Positions 8,745 to 18,806 are shown, counted from the first letter of the stretch. The stretch is 30,873 nucleotides of DNA from Delta-02 sp964513565 (GCA_964513565.1 CAZENE010000039.1:1-30873); one strand, 5' to 3'. The notes: generated by a model from the sequence alone, not told the origin. A program made the numbers and translations.

Positions 8745-9989
8745 TTATTTCAACATATTTTGTAGGTTGAGTATCTGATGGAATATTCGATCAGTCGAAT
8801 GACCATCACAGTGCTTGTAGAAAAAAGACCGTACCCGCTGTCTTGCGCGCGAATACTCCTGAGGAAAATTAAGAGCTGCGATGACAGCATTGAGCAATTC
8901 CTTTTCATTTTTTACAATAGGCCCAGGCATTATATCTTTTTCGCAAAAATATAATTCATTGTCCTTATTTGTGTAATCATCATAGTGAAAAAAAATAACC
9001 GGTCTATTTAAATGAAGATACTCAATGTAACAGCTTGAATAATCGGTGATGAGAATATCCGCTGCGCATAGAAGTTCTTGAGTGTCTATAGGTAGTAGAG
9101 TTATTTCCCGGATTATATTATTTGGGTCAATGTAGGGCTGGACTTTGTTTTGCATGTTGATGTGGTTTTTTGTATACACGACCGTTTCACGCATTTCCAA
9201 AAGTTGTTTGGCTTCAGGATCATCACGAAATACTGTTGGGCATACATTTCCCTTACCATAGTCTCGGTGTGTCGGCATATACATAACTAGTTTCTTATTA
9301 TCGATATTCAGCTGTTCTTTGACTTTCTTAGCAATGGAAGATACATTCTTACCAAACATTATGTCTTCTCTAGGTTGGCCACAGATTATGAATTTTCTTG
9401 AATTAAAAGCAGAGGAAAGAACTTTAACTTGGGATTCTGAAGTTGCCACATGCAAATCAACATCAGGAAATGTCGGTCTTCCTATAAGTGAATGAATACT
9501 TTTTCTCCAGAAAGATGGTTTTTGTTTTTCAGGCCATTTATCATATACTACCTTCTTTAAGGTCACACTATGCCACAAATTTATTATCTTACAAGTTCGT
9601 TTACGTACCAGCATTACATCACTTGGATCGGTACTACAAAAATAGACACCAGCTGAAATACAATGAAAAATTCCTTTATGCGAAAAGTTGAAATATGCCT
9701 CCCCGCCTTCCTGTATGACTTTTTTTACAATGAGTCTACTCTTTGATATCCATATAGCACGGACATTCTTCTTTTCATGTCTTATAAAGTTAAATAAATA
9801 TTTGGAATTACTCGAAAAAGCATATCCCATCTCAGATCCAAATATCCATTTGTCATGCTTGGTAGGAATCAACCAACTAATCAATTTCGATAAACCCAAA
9901 AAATACAGTTTCCTGAATCCACCTGCTGTGTCCGAGTTACCGGTTATCATTGTCTTGAATTCTATAAAGCTGGATTTGAGTGACGCCAC
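8745..9989 (-). CDS. TagB/TagF-like CDP-glycerol glycerophosphotransferase family protein
   Basis: A 414-residue member of the Glyphos_transf family, which moves a phospho-alcohol from a CDP-alcohol to a membrane-linked glycan (TagB, TagF in wall teichoic acid). Visible family blocks are LWHSVTLKKVVYDKWPE near residue 140, SESQVKVLSSAF, GQPREDIMFG, MYMPTHRDYG near 240, and ITDYSSCYIEYLHLNRPVIFF near 320. It is short like TagB, with no extra domain. It starts at GTG 9989 (M14 is an alternative). Gram-negative bacteria lack teichoic acid, so the substrate is probably another CDP- or CMP-activated unit. The phosphonate genes upstream make CMP-hydroxyethylphosphonate an attractive, untested candidate. 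Confidence 0.85.
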   Translation of the reverse strand: MASLKSSFIEFKTMITGNSDTAGGFRKLYFLGLSKLISWLIPTKHDKWIFGSEMGYAFSSNSKYLFNFIRHEKKNVRAIWISKSRLIVKKVIQEGGEAYFNFSHKGIFHCISAGVYFCSTDPSDVMLVRKRTCKIINLWHSVTLKKVVYDKWPEKQKPSFWRKSIHSLIGRPTFPDVDLHVATSESQVKVLSSAFNSRKFIICGQPREDIMFGKNVSSIAKKVKEQLNIDNKKLVMYMPTHRDYGKGNVCPTVFRDDPEAKQLLEMRETVVYTKNHINMQNKVQPYIDPNNIIREITLLPIDTQELLCAADILITDYSSCYIEYLHLNRPVIFFHYDDYTNKDNELYFCEKDIMPGPIVKNEKELLNAVIAALNFPQEYSRARQRVRSFFYKHCDGHSTDRIFHQILNLQNMLK

Positions 9990-10074
9990 CGTTGAGTACT
10001 AAAACCTTCAAGAAAACTTTTTTGATTCTTGGCTTGATACAAGTAATTCCATATATTTATCAGCAAACCGCGAT

Positions 10075-11601
10075 TTAATAACGTAGTCTTATTGCCGTTA
10101 GAACATGTTTTCTTTGTAAGATAAGCACAGCAAAAAGGAAAAAAGCAAACATCCCAACAATTATGTACTTATCGATCTGAGGAGATATTACAAACGTATA
10201 TTTTACATGTATTAGAATTATCATTGAAATAGTCCCCGAGAGGATACCCAGAGTCATTGTTTTTCTATCATTTAAAGAAGACGATAGCATTCGAGTTTTC
10301 TTCTCAAGATACATAAAAAACATCAATTGAATGATAACTCCTGTAACAAGAAGGATCCATGCATACTCAGCTAGTCCAAAGTTTAATTTAACTCCTAACC
10401 GCCAACCGATGATAAGGATCATCACATGAAACCAGTAAAGTAAACTACAAGATTTAACAAGACCTAATCCCAGAGCAGCCCACCAATATGGTATCATATA
10501 ACTGGAAATGAGCCACCAGACCGTCAAAATTTTTGTTATGTTACAAATGTGATCAACCGAAGATCCGCTACCTATCCAAACCGAGAGAATATGTTGAGAA
10601 AAAGCATAATATAATCCAAGCAAAAAAACACTCGTGGTCGACACATAAGTAATAGCGCCGCGAAGTGCTTCAATAGAAACATTTTTGTTCTTACACGATT
10701 TCCACGATGAAAATGCCGGAAATATTGCATTCAATCCTGACCCAAAAGCATCACGAAGCATTTGAGGAATCTTATTTGCCATATCATAGATTCCAAGGGA
10801 CACGGTACCAAGCGAGGACAATATTATCAACCTTATCAAAGGATATCTAAAATATTCGGCAACGTATAAAGTGGAAAAATACTTTGCCCGTCGGCCAAGT
10901 TCAATCAATGACAAAATGTCTCTCACTCGAGGTGCCAACCAAAGTTGATGCGGAAAATAACGATAAAGCATAAGGCAGGTTGCAGTCAATCTACACAGAA
11001 GAGATAACAACAAACCAATTACTAATCCAGCAACAGGATATCCGAAAATGAGTCCGATAGCTGAAACAATAAAATGTGTAACTGATTGTAGTATCTCAAT
11101 CCATTGAACAAGATACAACTTATGATTGCCAATTAGTATAGCGCTTTCAAGATTGGATATCATAGTGAGAACTGCTGAAATGATGACTATTATAACCAGC
11201 ATAATTAATTCTCTTCTTGGCCAACCATAAATAATCAATTGTTCTTGATAGTGTTGAAAATAGTAAAGCAAGGCAAAAATTAGTGTTGCACCAATCATAC
11301 AGTACACAGCTATCAGCGTTCTACAATTGCTTTCCAATTTATTATCCGATATACTTCTCGCTGCTATTTCATGCTGTATTAATCGTCCGAGACCCAAATC
11401 AAGCGCCCCAAAATAGAACAACATTAATTGGATGGAAGCCCAAACACCCACCAGACGTATTCCGCCACTCCTAATCAACCAAGCGTAAAGAATCATGTTC
11501 AGCAGGGCCGGCATAAGCATCCTAATTGGACCCAGTAGAACACTTAATTTAAGATTTCGGTGAATCGTAGCGTCTTCTTTAATTAGCAACTCAGGATTCA
11601 T
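10075..11601 (-). CDS. Wzx-like polysaccharide flippase
   Basis: A 508-residue protein with twelve to fourteen hydrophobic segments spread over its whole length, typical of the MOP/MVF flippases that turn lipid-linked repeats across the inner membrane. Supporting features are the N-terminal LLGPIRMLMPALLNMILYAW, the central LGTVSLGIYDMANKIPQMLRDAFGSGLNAIFPAF (typical of Wzx/RfbX proteins) and its position beside a Wzy-like gene. Its start overlaps the end of the toroid gene by 11 bases. An 85-base gap separates it from the TagB-like gene downstream. Confidence 0.85.
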   Translation of the reverse strand: MNPELLIKEDATIHRNLKLSVLLGPIRMLMPALLNMILYAWLIRSGGIRLVGVWASIQLMLFYFGALDLGLGRLIQHEIAARSISDNKLESNCRTLIAVYCMIGATLIFALLYYFQHYQEQLIIYGWPRRELIMLVIIVIISAVLTMISNLESAILIGNHKLYLVQWIEILQSVTHFIVSAIGLIFGYPVAGLVIGLLLSLLCRLTATCLMLYRYFPHQLWLAPRVRDILSLIELGRRAKYFSTLYVAEYFRYPLIRLIILSSLGTVSLGIYDMANKIPQMLRDAFGSGLNAIFPAFSSWKSCKNKNVSIEALRGAITYVSTTSVFLLGLYYAFSQHILSVWIGSGSSVDHICNITKILTVWWLISSYMIPYWWAALGLGLVKSCSLLYWFHVMILIIGWRLGVKLNFGLAEYAWILLVTGVIIQLMFFMYLEKKTRMLSSSLNDRKTMTLGILSGTISMIILIHVKYTFVISPQIDKYIIVGMFAFFLFAVLILQRKHVLTAIRLRY

Positions 11602-12727
11602 AGGGTTTCTTTTTCAAAGCTGAATCGATAAAAAACTTTACGTTCCAGTTAAAAAATTCCATACCCCCATAATTTCCCCAAGGGGGCACACTGTTCTGAA
11701 ATGCGCCCGTTATATCCAAACCGTATCGTTGTTGCCAGCGACACAGTTGTCGAATAACCCTAGCCCCTTGTTTATAAAATATTTTATCGTTTAAAATCAT
11801 TGCGGTATCAAAACAGATTCCTGCGTATTGCGCAAGCCCGGTCATGCAATATTCACTATTTATAGGTCGCCATTTAGGGTCGTACTGCGAATAGAGTAGT
11901 CCTTTCTCGTTTGAAAGAGCTATCAATACTTCAGTACCTTCAATAACCATGTCAGCCCAACGCCTTTCTCTGGTAGACTGGAATGCCATGGAATAACCTT
12001 CGAGTATATAAACTATAGTATGAAGAAATGCAGCCTGTCCGGCCTTGAATTCCGAGTAACGAAAATACCCATTAGCTTGTCGCTGAGATGCGACCCACTT
12101 AAGATTTTTTGTACCCGACCAAACAAATTCCTCAATGCCTAAAAGCTGCCCAGCATCAATAAGAGCTGCAGCAACTCGAGTATAGTAGGCATGTGGACGA
12201 TTACGATAGGCAAAACGAATCCAAGAACCGTCTGTTTCCTGCACGTCTACCAGCCACTTGGCCGCTTTTTTTATACTAGCGCGATATCGCTCATCGCTTG
12301 TTTCACGCAACATACGGTTAAGACCCATTAATACCTGACCAGTATCAAATACCTGAGGACAGTAGGTATCAATATCAGTAAAAGCACCCTCCTTCGTCTG
12401 TATGCTCAATAACCACCGTGCGGCACGAAAGGCACTTTCCCTGTATTTCGGTTCATTCAGCACTTTGCTGACATCTAAGAGTGTGGGAATTATATAGCCT
12501 GTCGTTTCAATATAGCAGCGGTCCCATCCGCCGATAAGACTGTATCTGCGGGAGTAACCGTCACCGTCAGGCGCCATCATTTGAGCACGTAAAAGCCAAT
12601 CTGCACCGCGACGAATACATAATTCAAGCGATGTACTAGTACTAGTGTGATTCGTCAGTGTAAACATAGTGTAAACCGGGTGTCTTGAAAGACTTAAAGC
12701 GAATTTGATAAATTGTTTTGGATACAA
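11591..12727 (-). CDS. VpsJ-like alpha/alpha-toroid protein
   Basis: A 378-residue soluble protein with repeated helical units containing Trp, Gly and Asp, such as ADWLLRAQ, AARWLLSIQTKEGAFTD, AAKWLVDVQETDGSWIRF and LKWVASQRQANGYFRYSEF. This spacing of about 50 residues marks an alpha/alpha-barrel like those of glycan lyases, epimerases and terpene cyclases. Proteins of this kind are annotated as VpsJ in vibrio polysaccharide loci, without a proven reaction. No signal peptide is visible, so it is probably cytoplasmic. The long frame starts at TTG 12727 with an AAGG about 11 bases upstream; ATG 12670 (residue 20) is an alternative. A sugar-modifying role on the glycan is inferred only from context. 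Confidence 0.7.
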   Translation of the reverse strand: MYPKQFIKFALSLSRHPVYTMFTLTNHTSTSTSLELCIRRGADWLLRAQMMAPDGDGYSRRYSLIGGWDRCYIETTGYIIPTLLDVSKVLNEPKYRESAFRAARWLLSIQTKEGAFTDIDTYCPQVFDTGQVLMGLNRMLRETSDERYRASIKKAAKWLVDVQETDGSWIRFAYRNRPHAYYTRVAAALIDAGQLLGIEEFVWSGTKNLKWVASQRQANGYFRYSEFKAGQAAFLHTIVYILEGYSMAFQSTRERRWADMVIEGTEVLIALSNEKGLLYSQYDPKWRPINSEYCMTGLAQYAGICFDTAMILNDKIFYKQGARVIRQLCRWQQRYGLDITGAFQNSVPPWGNYGGMEFFNWNVKFFIDSALKKKPYES

Positions 12728-12742
12728 AACTATTCTTAGCCT

Positions 12743-13903
12743 TTACTTAGGATCACTGCAAAAACGGGCAAGCAGTATTTTGATGATTCGACTGGTTGCT
12801 TTGCCATCTCCATAAGGATTGTCTTTTTTTGTCATCTTAAGATACTCGTCACGATAATCGAGAAGACGTGTCGTTTCGTCCACGATCTTTTCTCGATTCG
12901 TTCCAACCAATTTGACCGTACCTATCTCAATTGCCTCTCCTCGCTCTGTCACATCACGCATAACAAGAACAGGTTTGCCCAGAGATGGTGCCTCTTCCTG
13001 AACACCACCGGAATCAGTAAGGATTAGTTTTGCACGATACATGAGATACACAAAAGACCGGTAATCTAAAGGATCGAGAAGGGCTACGTTCGGTTGATCA
13101 CCAAGAATCCGGTATACGGGTTCACGAACGTTTGGATTTAAATGTACGGGATAAACGATTTGAATACCAGAGCGTTGTGCCAGCGTTTTTAGAGCATAGC
13201 ATATATCTTCGAATCCTTTGCCAAAGCTCTCCCTTCGATGGCCCGTAACGAGAATTATCGTTTTCGCTTGCCCAGTTTCCAGCATTTCACTCAGGAAAGG
13301 ATATTGATCATGCATTTCGTTAATGAAGCATGAATCCTCTTTGATTCCATTAACAACATCCAACAAGGCATCAATAACCGTATTTCCAGTTACATAAATG
13401 TTATGCTTTGGCACTCCCTCCCTCAAAAGATTCGTGCGGGATTGCTCGGTGGGAGCAAAGTGTATGTTAGCAATCACGGTATTTATTCTGCGGTTCACTT
13501 CTTCCGGCCATGGAGAGTAAATATTATCTGTCCTTAATCCAGCTTCAATATGCCCTACGGGCCTCTTTGCATAATAAGCTGCCAATGCTGCCGCCATAGT
13601 CGTTGTCGTGTCTCCCTGTACAAGAATAATATCTGGACTGCAATCCCTTATTGTTTCTCGTAGTGCGCTCAGGACTTTGCATGTTATTTCGGTTAAATCC
13701 TGCCCATCTCTCATAATATTGAGATCGAAATCTGCTTTGATTCCGAAAAGTGATAAAACGCTGTCAAGCATTTCACGATGCTGTCCTGTAACACACACGA
13801 TTGATTTCATACGCGATTCGCACTCAATGGCCTTTATCACGGGGGCCATTTTTATGCCTTCCGGTCGTGTCCCCAGAACACTAAGAATCTTCAGGAATGA
13901 CAC
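12743..13903 (-). CDS. wecB: UDP-N-acetylglucosamine 2-epimerase (non-hydrolysing)
   Basis: A 386-residue enzyme that interconverts UDP-GlcNAc and UDP-ManNAc in the cytoplasm. All expected blocks are present: GTRPEGIKMAPVIKAI at the N terminus, VQGDTTTTMAAALAAYY (catalytic Asp), GHIEAGLRT and PEEVNRR (catalytic Glu residues), VTGHRRE (His), and DSGGVQEEAPSLGKPVLVMR for UDP binding. No UDP-ManNAc dehydrogenase gene lies nearby, so ManNAc itself is probably used. It starts at GTG 13903 and overlaps the alcohol dehydrogenase gene by 13 bases. Confidence 0.96.
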   Translation of the reverse strand: MSFLKILSVLGTRPEGIKMAPVIKAIECESRMKSIVCVTGQHREMLDSVLSLFGIKADFDLNIMRDGQDLTEITCKVLSALRETIRDCSPDIILVQGDTTTTMAAALAAYYAKRPVGHIEAGLRTDNIYSPWPEEVNRRINTVIANIHFAPTEQSRTNLLREGVPKHNIYVTGNTVIDALLDVVNGIKEDSCFINEMHDQYPFLSEMLETGQAKTIILVTGHRRESFGKGFEDICYALKTLAQRSGIQIVYPVHLNPNVREPVYRILGDQPNVALLDPLDYRSFVYLMYRAKLILTDSGGVQEEAPSLGKPVLVMRDVTERGEAIEIGTVKLVGTNREKIVDETTRLLDYRDEYLKMTKKDNPYGDGKATSRIIKILLARFCSDPK

Positions 13904-15009
13904 CGGAAAGACCCTTTCAAAAAAGAAATAATATCTCTCTTGTTAACTCCAATAATAAAATTGTCAGCCCTATCTGGTGTGTACATCTCGGTGGCCAACC
14001 CAAACAATTCATCGTAATTCGTGTACCTTAAAATTTCATTTTCTAGATCAAAACCGGAAAGCATTCTTTGTGTAGATTCCAGGATTATGCTAAATTCGCG
14101 CAATAAGCCTTGCTTATCAAGGAATCTGAGAATAGCTAAAAGTGTAAAACCGCAGGCTAAACCATGGGGTATATTAAAGTGAGTTGTCAATGGATAGGAG
14201 ATAGAATGAGCAATTGCAGTCCGGGTTTGGCTAATAGCTAATCCGGCAAGTGTGCTGGCTTGCTGCATTTTTGTCCGCGCACCAAGATTCTCGGGTTCTT
14301 CGAAAAGATTAACCAAGGACGTATTGGCATAGTCGAGAGATTGCATCGCTAATGCCTGGCTCACTGGAGTTCTCTTTCTGTTCCAGATAGATTCCAAAGC
14401 ATGGGATATCGTATCCAGACCCGAATACAAGGTCTCTTTCTGTGGAAGCGTTAGTGTAAGGTGTGGATCCAAGACAGCATATTTCGGGAAAAGCTTGTCA
14501 TCAGCAAGAGAAAACTTCTTTTTATTCGTGGTGTCCCAGATTGTAGCAAATGGTGTAACCTCCGCCCCCGTTCCAGAAGTTGTTGGAATGCCGATCACGG
14601 GAATCCTCAGCTTCCACTTGTGTGCATAGCCGTGACGAAACATTTTTTCCAAAGGTCTTTCAATCTTGCTTGGGAGGGTCACCGACAAAACTTTTGCCGT
14701 ATCCAGAACGCTTCCACCTCCAAGAGCAACAATATTCTCAATACCGGTGTCCATAAATTTGCATGTCAAATCATCCAAATGGTCAAGGTCGGGGTTTGGC
14801 ATAACTTGATCATAAGCTGCCACTCTGTTGGCACCCAGCACTTTTTCGATCCTTCCCGTCTGGCCACGTATGGTAAAACCCGGTGAAGATAATAGAAGAA
14901 CTCGGCCTCGAGAAACCAATTGATCCAATTTGTCAAGCATACCGACACCAGCATTTATTTTAACAGGATTATATTGAAACCAGAATTCCAATGCAGGCAC
15001 ATCAGTCAT
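13891..15009 (-). CDS. Phosphonoacetaldehyde reductase, iron-containing alcohol dehydrogenase family
   Basis: A 372-residue group III alcohol dehydrogenase. GGGS (97-100) binds the nucleotide, PTTSGTGAE lies at 142-150, and the metal ligands D199, H203, H268 and H282 have the spacing of FucO-type enzymes. Placed directly after PEP mutase and phosphonopyruvate decarboxylase genes, it most likely reduces phosphonoacetaldehyde to 2-hydroxyethylphosphonate, as PhpC does in phosphinothricin biosynthesis. The absence of an AEP transaminase gene in the window supports the hydroxy rather than amino product. It starts at ATG 15009, with GGAG upstream inside the decarboxylase gene; the genes overlap by 8 bases. 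Confidence 0.88.
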   Translation of the reverse strand: MTDVPALEFWFQYNPVKINAGVGMLDKLDQLVSRGRVLLLSSPGFTIRGQTGRIEKVLGANRVAAYDQVMPNPDLDHLDDLTCKFMDTGIENIVALGGGSVLDTAKVLSVTLPSKIERPLEKMFRHGYAHKWKLRIPVIGIPTTSGTGAEVTPFATIWDTTNKKKFSLADDKLFPKYAVLDPHLTLTLPQKETLYSGLDTISHALESIWNRKRTPVSQALAMQSLDYANTSLVNLFEEPENLGARTKMQQASTLAGLAISQTRTAIAHSISYPLTTHFNIPHGLACGFTLLAILRFLDKQGLLREFSIILESTQRMLSGFDLENEILRYTNYDELFGLATEMYTPDRADNFIIGVNKRDIISFLKGSFRCHS

Positions 15010-16123
15010 TCAAACACTCCATAAAAGACCGTTTGTTTTGTTCAGGTGTCGTTGTTGGTCGCCCAAGATCCCCACGTGATCCTTTAGAAATCATTATTTC
15101 CAGCATCACCGGTCCTTCTTCATTTCTTAATTGTTGCCAGCATCTTATTAGACTATCAATGTCAGTCGCCTTATGATAATGCTTGTAGCCACAAGCCGTA
15201 GACAAATTATTGAAGTCAATGCGATCGGCCACGGTGGGTTGTCCGCCCACGGATTCATGCGCGGCATTGTTTAAAAGAACATGAATAATATTTCTTGGCT
15301 TCAGGCTGCCTATAATAGACATAGCACCCATATGCATGAGCAAAGAACCATCGCCATCTAGACAAATTACCCGCCGTTCGGGTTTTCCGAGGGCTGCCCC
15401 CAGTGCAATTGAAGAAGTATGCCCCATCGATCCTACGGTAAGAAAATCCCTCTGTTCTTCGCCATGTGCGGCACGAAGTTCGAACATTTCCCTGGATGTT
15501 TTACCGGTTGTTGAAATAAAAATGTCTTTCGGATTCGCCAGGGAAAGAAGTATTTCCAGAGCCTTTTCACGCTTGAAAGTTGTTTTTTCATTTTTTGTAT
15601 ATAAAAGTTTATATTCAGCAAATGTATTCTTTCGTACAAGTATGGCGACAGGAGAACTTGCACTTTGTAGGGCTGAAAATACATTTCCCAACACAGTATT
15701 CAGATCGCTTTTTGCCTCTAGAATGTTGAAAGGAATTTCTAGCAATTGTAGTTGGCTTCTGGTTATACGGCCTTGTTTAGCATGCTGCGGTTCATCCTTA
15801 ACACCGGGCTCACCCCGCCATCCAATGATCAACAACATAGGTATTCGATACACTTCAGAATCAACGAGGGATGTGAGCGGGTTAATGGCATTGCCCAGAC
15901 CCGAATTCTGCATATAAACTGCGCTCAGCTTTCCGGTTGCCAAGTAATAGCCTGCAGCGAGGGCGATGGCGTTCCCCTCGTTGGCTGTAATGATATGTTC
16001 GTCAGGCTTGCTGTGCTCATCAATATAAGCACATAGGTTCTTGAGAAGGGAATCAGGAACACCGGTAAAGAGACCTACCCCGCTCGCTCTTAATATTTCA
16101 CAAAAGTGAGAAGGAGATATCAT
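15002..16123 (-). CDS. aepY: Phosphonopyruvate decarboxylase
   Basis: A 373-residue thiamine-diphosphate enzyme that converts phosphonopyruvate to phosphonoacetaldehyde, the step that pulls the unfavourable PEP mutase reaction forward. The PYR-type domain includes GVPDSLLKNL and TANEGNAIALAAGYY with the activating glutamate E49. The PP domain carries GDGSLLMHMG (from 257) and NN (285-286), the ThDP-Mg motif, followed by HESVGGQPT, typical of this decarboxylase. The length is normal. The ATG at 16123 directly follows the PEP mutase stop, and a strong AGGAGG lies inside the end of that gene, which indicates coupled translation. Confidence 0.95.
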   Translation of the reverse strand: MISPSHFCEILRASGVGLFTGVPDSLLKNLCAYIDEHSKPDEHIITANEGNAIALAAGYYLATGKLSAVYMQNSGLGNAINPLTSLVDSEVYRIPMLLIIGWRGEPGVKDEPQHAKQGRITRSQLQLLEIPFNILEAKSDLNTVLGNVFSALQSASSPVAILVRKNTFAEYKLLYTKNEKTTFKREKALEILLSLANPKDIFISTTGKTSREMFELRAAHGEEQRDFLTVGSMGHTSSIALGAALGKPERRVICLDGDGSLLMHMGAMSIIGSLKPRNIIHVLLNNAAHESVGGQPTVADRIDFNNLSTACGYKHYHKATDIDSLIRCWQQLRNEEGPVMLEIMISKGSRGDLGRPTTTPEQNKRSFMECLND

Positions 16124-17452
16124 CTACTTTCCTCCTGGTATCAATTCAATAACCTCCTTGATGGGCATTATAAACTGGTCCGCCGGAGCCGCACATCGAT
16201 GCTGCAAAATGGATTTCGCAGTCTTCATCATAGCTGGATAGGCACTCCGAATCATATGATTGGCATATATCACAATATTCACACCATTTTGTACCAAAAC
16301 GTCTTCAGTCACATGATTGTAACTTGTCGGAACTGCCACCAATGGTTTTCGGTTGTTAAGGCTGTTGTATTCAGCACAAAACTTGAAAACTTCATCTGGT
16401 GTCTTTGCGCGGCTATGGATCATTATTCCATCAGCTCCAGCATCAAGATAAGCCATCGCTCTTACAATGGCGTCTTGGTTGCCCTTATCAAGGATTAAAC
16501 TCTCAATACGAGCTATAATCATAAATCTATCAGTACTTTGCGCCTTCTTTCCAACCTCGATCTTTCTGCAAAAGCTTTCGATACTATCCTGTGTTTGCTC
16601 TACGTCTGTTCCAAAAAGAGAATTCCTTTTCAACCCGATTTTATCCTCAACAATTACTGCGCTAATGCCAAGACGTTCCAAGGTTTTGACTGTGAATTGG
16701 AAATGTTCCGGCCTACCGCCGGTATCACCATCAAACACGATTGGCTTTGTAGTTACTTCCAATATATTGTTCAAGGTAATCATCCGCGATGTTATATCGA
16801 CAGCTTCAATATCTGGTTTGCCTTTTGCTGTTGAATCAGTTAGGCTGCTAGCCCACATACCATCAAATTCACAACGTCCGTTTCCATTCTCAATGAATAG
16901 ATTCTCAACAATCAATCCCGTCAATCCGTTATGAACATCAAGTAAGCGAATGATTGGTTTCGCTTGAAGCAAACGACGCAATGACCTGAGTCTTATGTCG
17001 GGCGTTGTGCCAACTTCCTTCATAGCCGCCTGAATGCTCGTGGAAGAGATTCCTTTTGTGTACGGTAACTCGATTAATTGCCCACCCCATTTCGTAAGAG
17101 CCTCGATCACTCGTTGTCGTGTTCCTGTCTGAATTCCTTCACGCCAATCATCGCCATGAACCACATAGTCAGGCTTGAGCAACTCCAAATTAGGGACATA
17201 ATCCAACGTGTTCTGAGGTATAACGTCAGATACGCCCTTAATGTTTTCAATTACTTCTTTCCGTTGTTCAAAGGTCATGAAGGGAACACGCTTATAGCTT
17301 GCTATGGCTTGGTCAGTGAGAAGCCCAATGATCACCGTGCCCAACTCAGCAGCTTTTTTAATAACATTAAGATGTCCCGGATGAACCAGGTCAGCGCTCA
17401 TTCCAACATAGACAAGCTTTGTGACGTTATCTCGCATTGTTTTCATAATCAC
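16124..17452 (-). CDS. aepX: PEP mutase with N-terminal TagD-like cytidylyltransferase domain
   Basis: A 442-residue two-domain enzyme. Residues about 12-145 form a nucleotidyltransferase of the glycerol-3-phosphate cytidylyltransferase type, with HPGH at 24-27 and ISSTSI at 135-140. Residues about 155-435 are phosphoenolpyruvate mutase, with DGDTGG at 241-246 and the diagnostic EDKIGLKRNS at 269-278, which separates mutases from isocitrate lyase relatives. It makes phosphonopyruvate from PEP, creating the C-P bond; the fused domain may activate the final phosphonate with CTP. Similar fusions occur in capsule loci such as that of Bacteroides fragilis. The first in-frame start is GTG 17452; ATG 17446 is a good alternative because GGGGTG lies just before it. 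Confidence 0.95.
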   Translation of the reverse strand: MIMKTMRDNVTKLVYVGMSADLVHPGHLNVIKKAAELGTVIIGLLTDQAIASYKRVPFMTFEQRKEVIENIKGVSDVIPQNTLDYVPNLELLKPDYVVHGDDWREGIQTGTRQRVIEALTKWGGQLIELPYTKGISSTSIQAAMKEVGTTPDIRLRSLRRLLQAKPIIRLLDVHNGLTGLIVENLFIENGNGRCEFDGMWASSLTDSTAKGKPDIEAVDITSRMITLNNILEVTTKPIVFDGDTGGRPEHFQFTVKTLERLGISAVIVEDKIGLKRNSLFGTDVEQTQDSIESFCRKIEVGKKAQSTDRFMIIARIESLILDKGNQDAIVRAMAYLDAGADGIMIHSRAKTPDEVFKFCAEYNSLNNRKPLVAVPTSYNHVTEDVLVQNGVNIVIYANHMIRSAYPAMMKTAKSILQHRCAAPADQFIMPIKEVIELIPGGK

Positions 17453-17464
17453 CCCATTCGCTAA

Positions 17465-17653
17465 TTATCTTTTTAAAAAGTGTCTTTCATTGACTGATGC
17501 ATGCCAGTCATTCCAGTTGTCCTCGGTCATATTGATCCTCAAAGCGCATGATGTCATCTTTTCCCAGATAACTCCCCGCCTGTACCTGATTCCCGCTACG
17601 CCGCACAGATGGTGGGTAATAAAGAAATGTTTGTCAGTTTGTACGAGTTTCAT
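17465..17653 (-). CDS. Small orphan ORF between fcl and the PEP mutase gene
   Basis: A 62-codon frame that exactly fills the gap between two operon genes: its ATG lies 7 bases after the fcl stop and its stop lies 12 bases before the PEP mutase start. The product is basic and rich in His, Cys and Trp (MKLVQTDKHFFITHHLCG at the start, DNWNDWHASVNERHF near the end), with no membrane segment or family I recognise. The ribosome binding site is weak, so expression would rely on coupling. It could be a true small protein or the remnant of a longer gene. Confidence 0.45.
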   Translation of the reverse strand: MKLVQTDKHFFITHHLCGVAGIRYRRGVIWEKMTSCALRINMTEDNWNDWHASVNERHFLKR

Positions 17654-17660
17654 TCGCCGA

Positions 17661-18806
<1,146 letters not shown>

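Noticed and set aside
12635..12646. Tandem ACTAGTACTAGT palindrome
   Set aside because: It lies in the N-terminal part of the toroid gene and encodes a simple Thr-Ser repeat; no sign of regulatory use.
15336..15917. A 193-codon plus-strand frame over the phosphonopyruvate decarboxylase gene
   Set aside because: Fully antisense to a gene with intact thiamine-diphosphate motifs; no start signal or domain.
16713..16720. A third GGCGGTAG core on the minus strand, inside the PEP mutase gene
   Set aside because: It encodes the conserved DGDTGGR motif of the enzyme and lacks the T at position 11; one chance 8-mer is expected in a window of this size.
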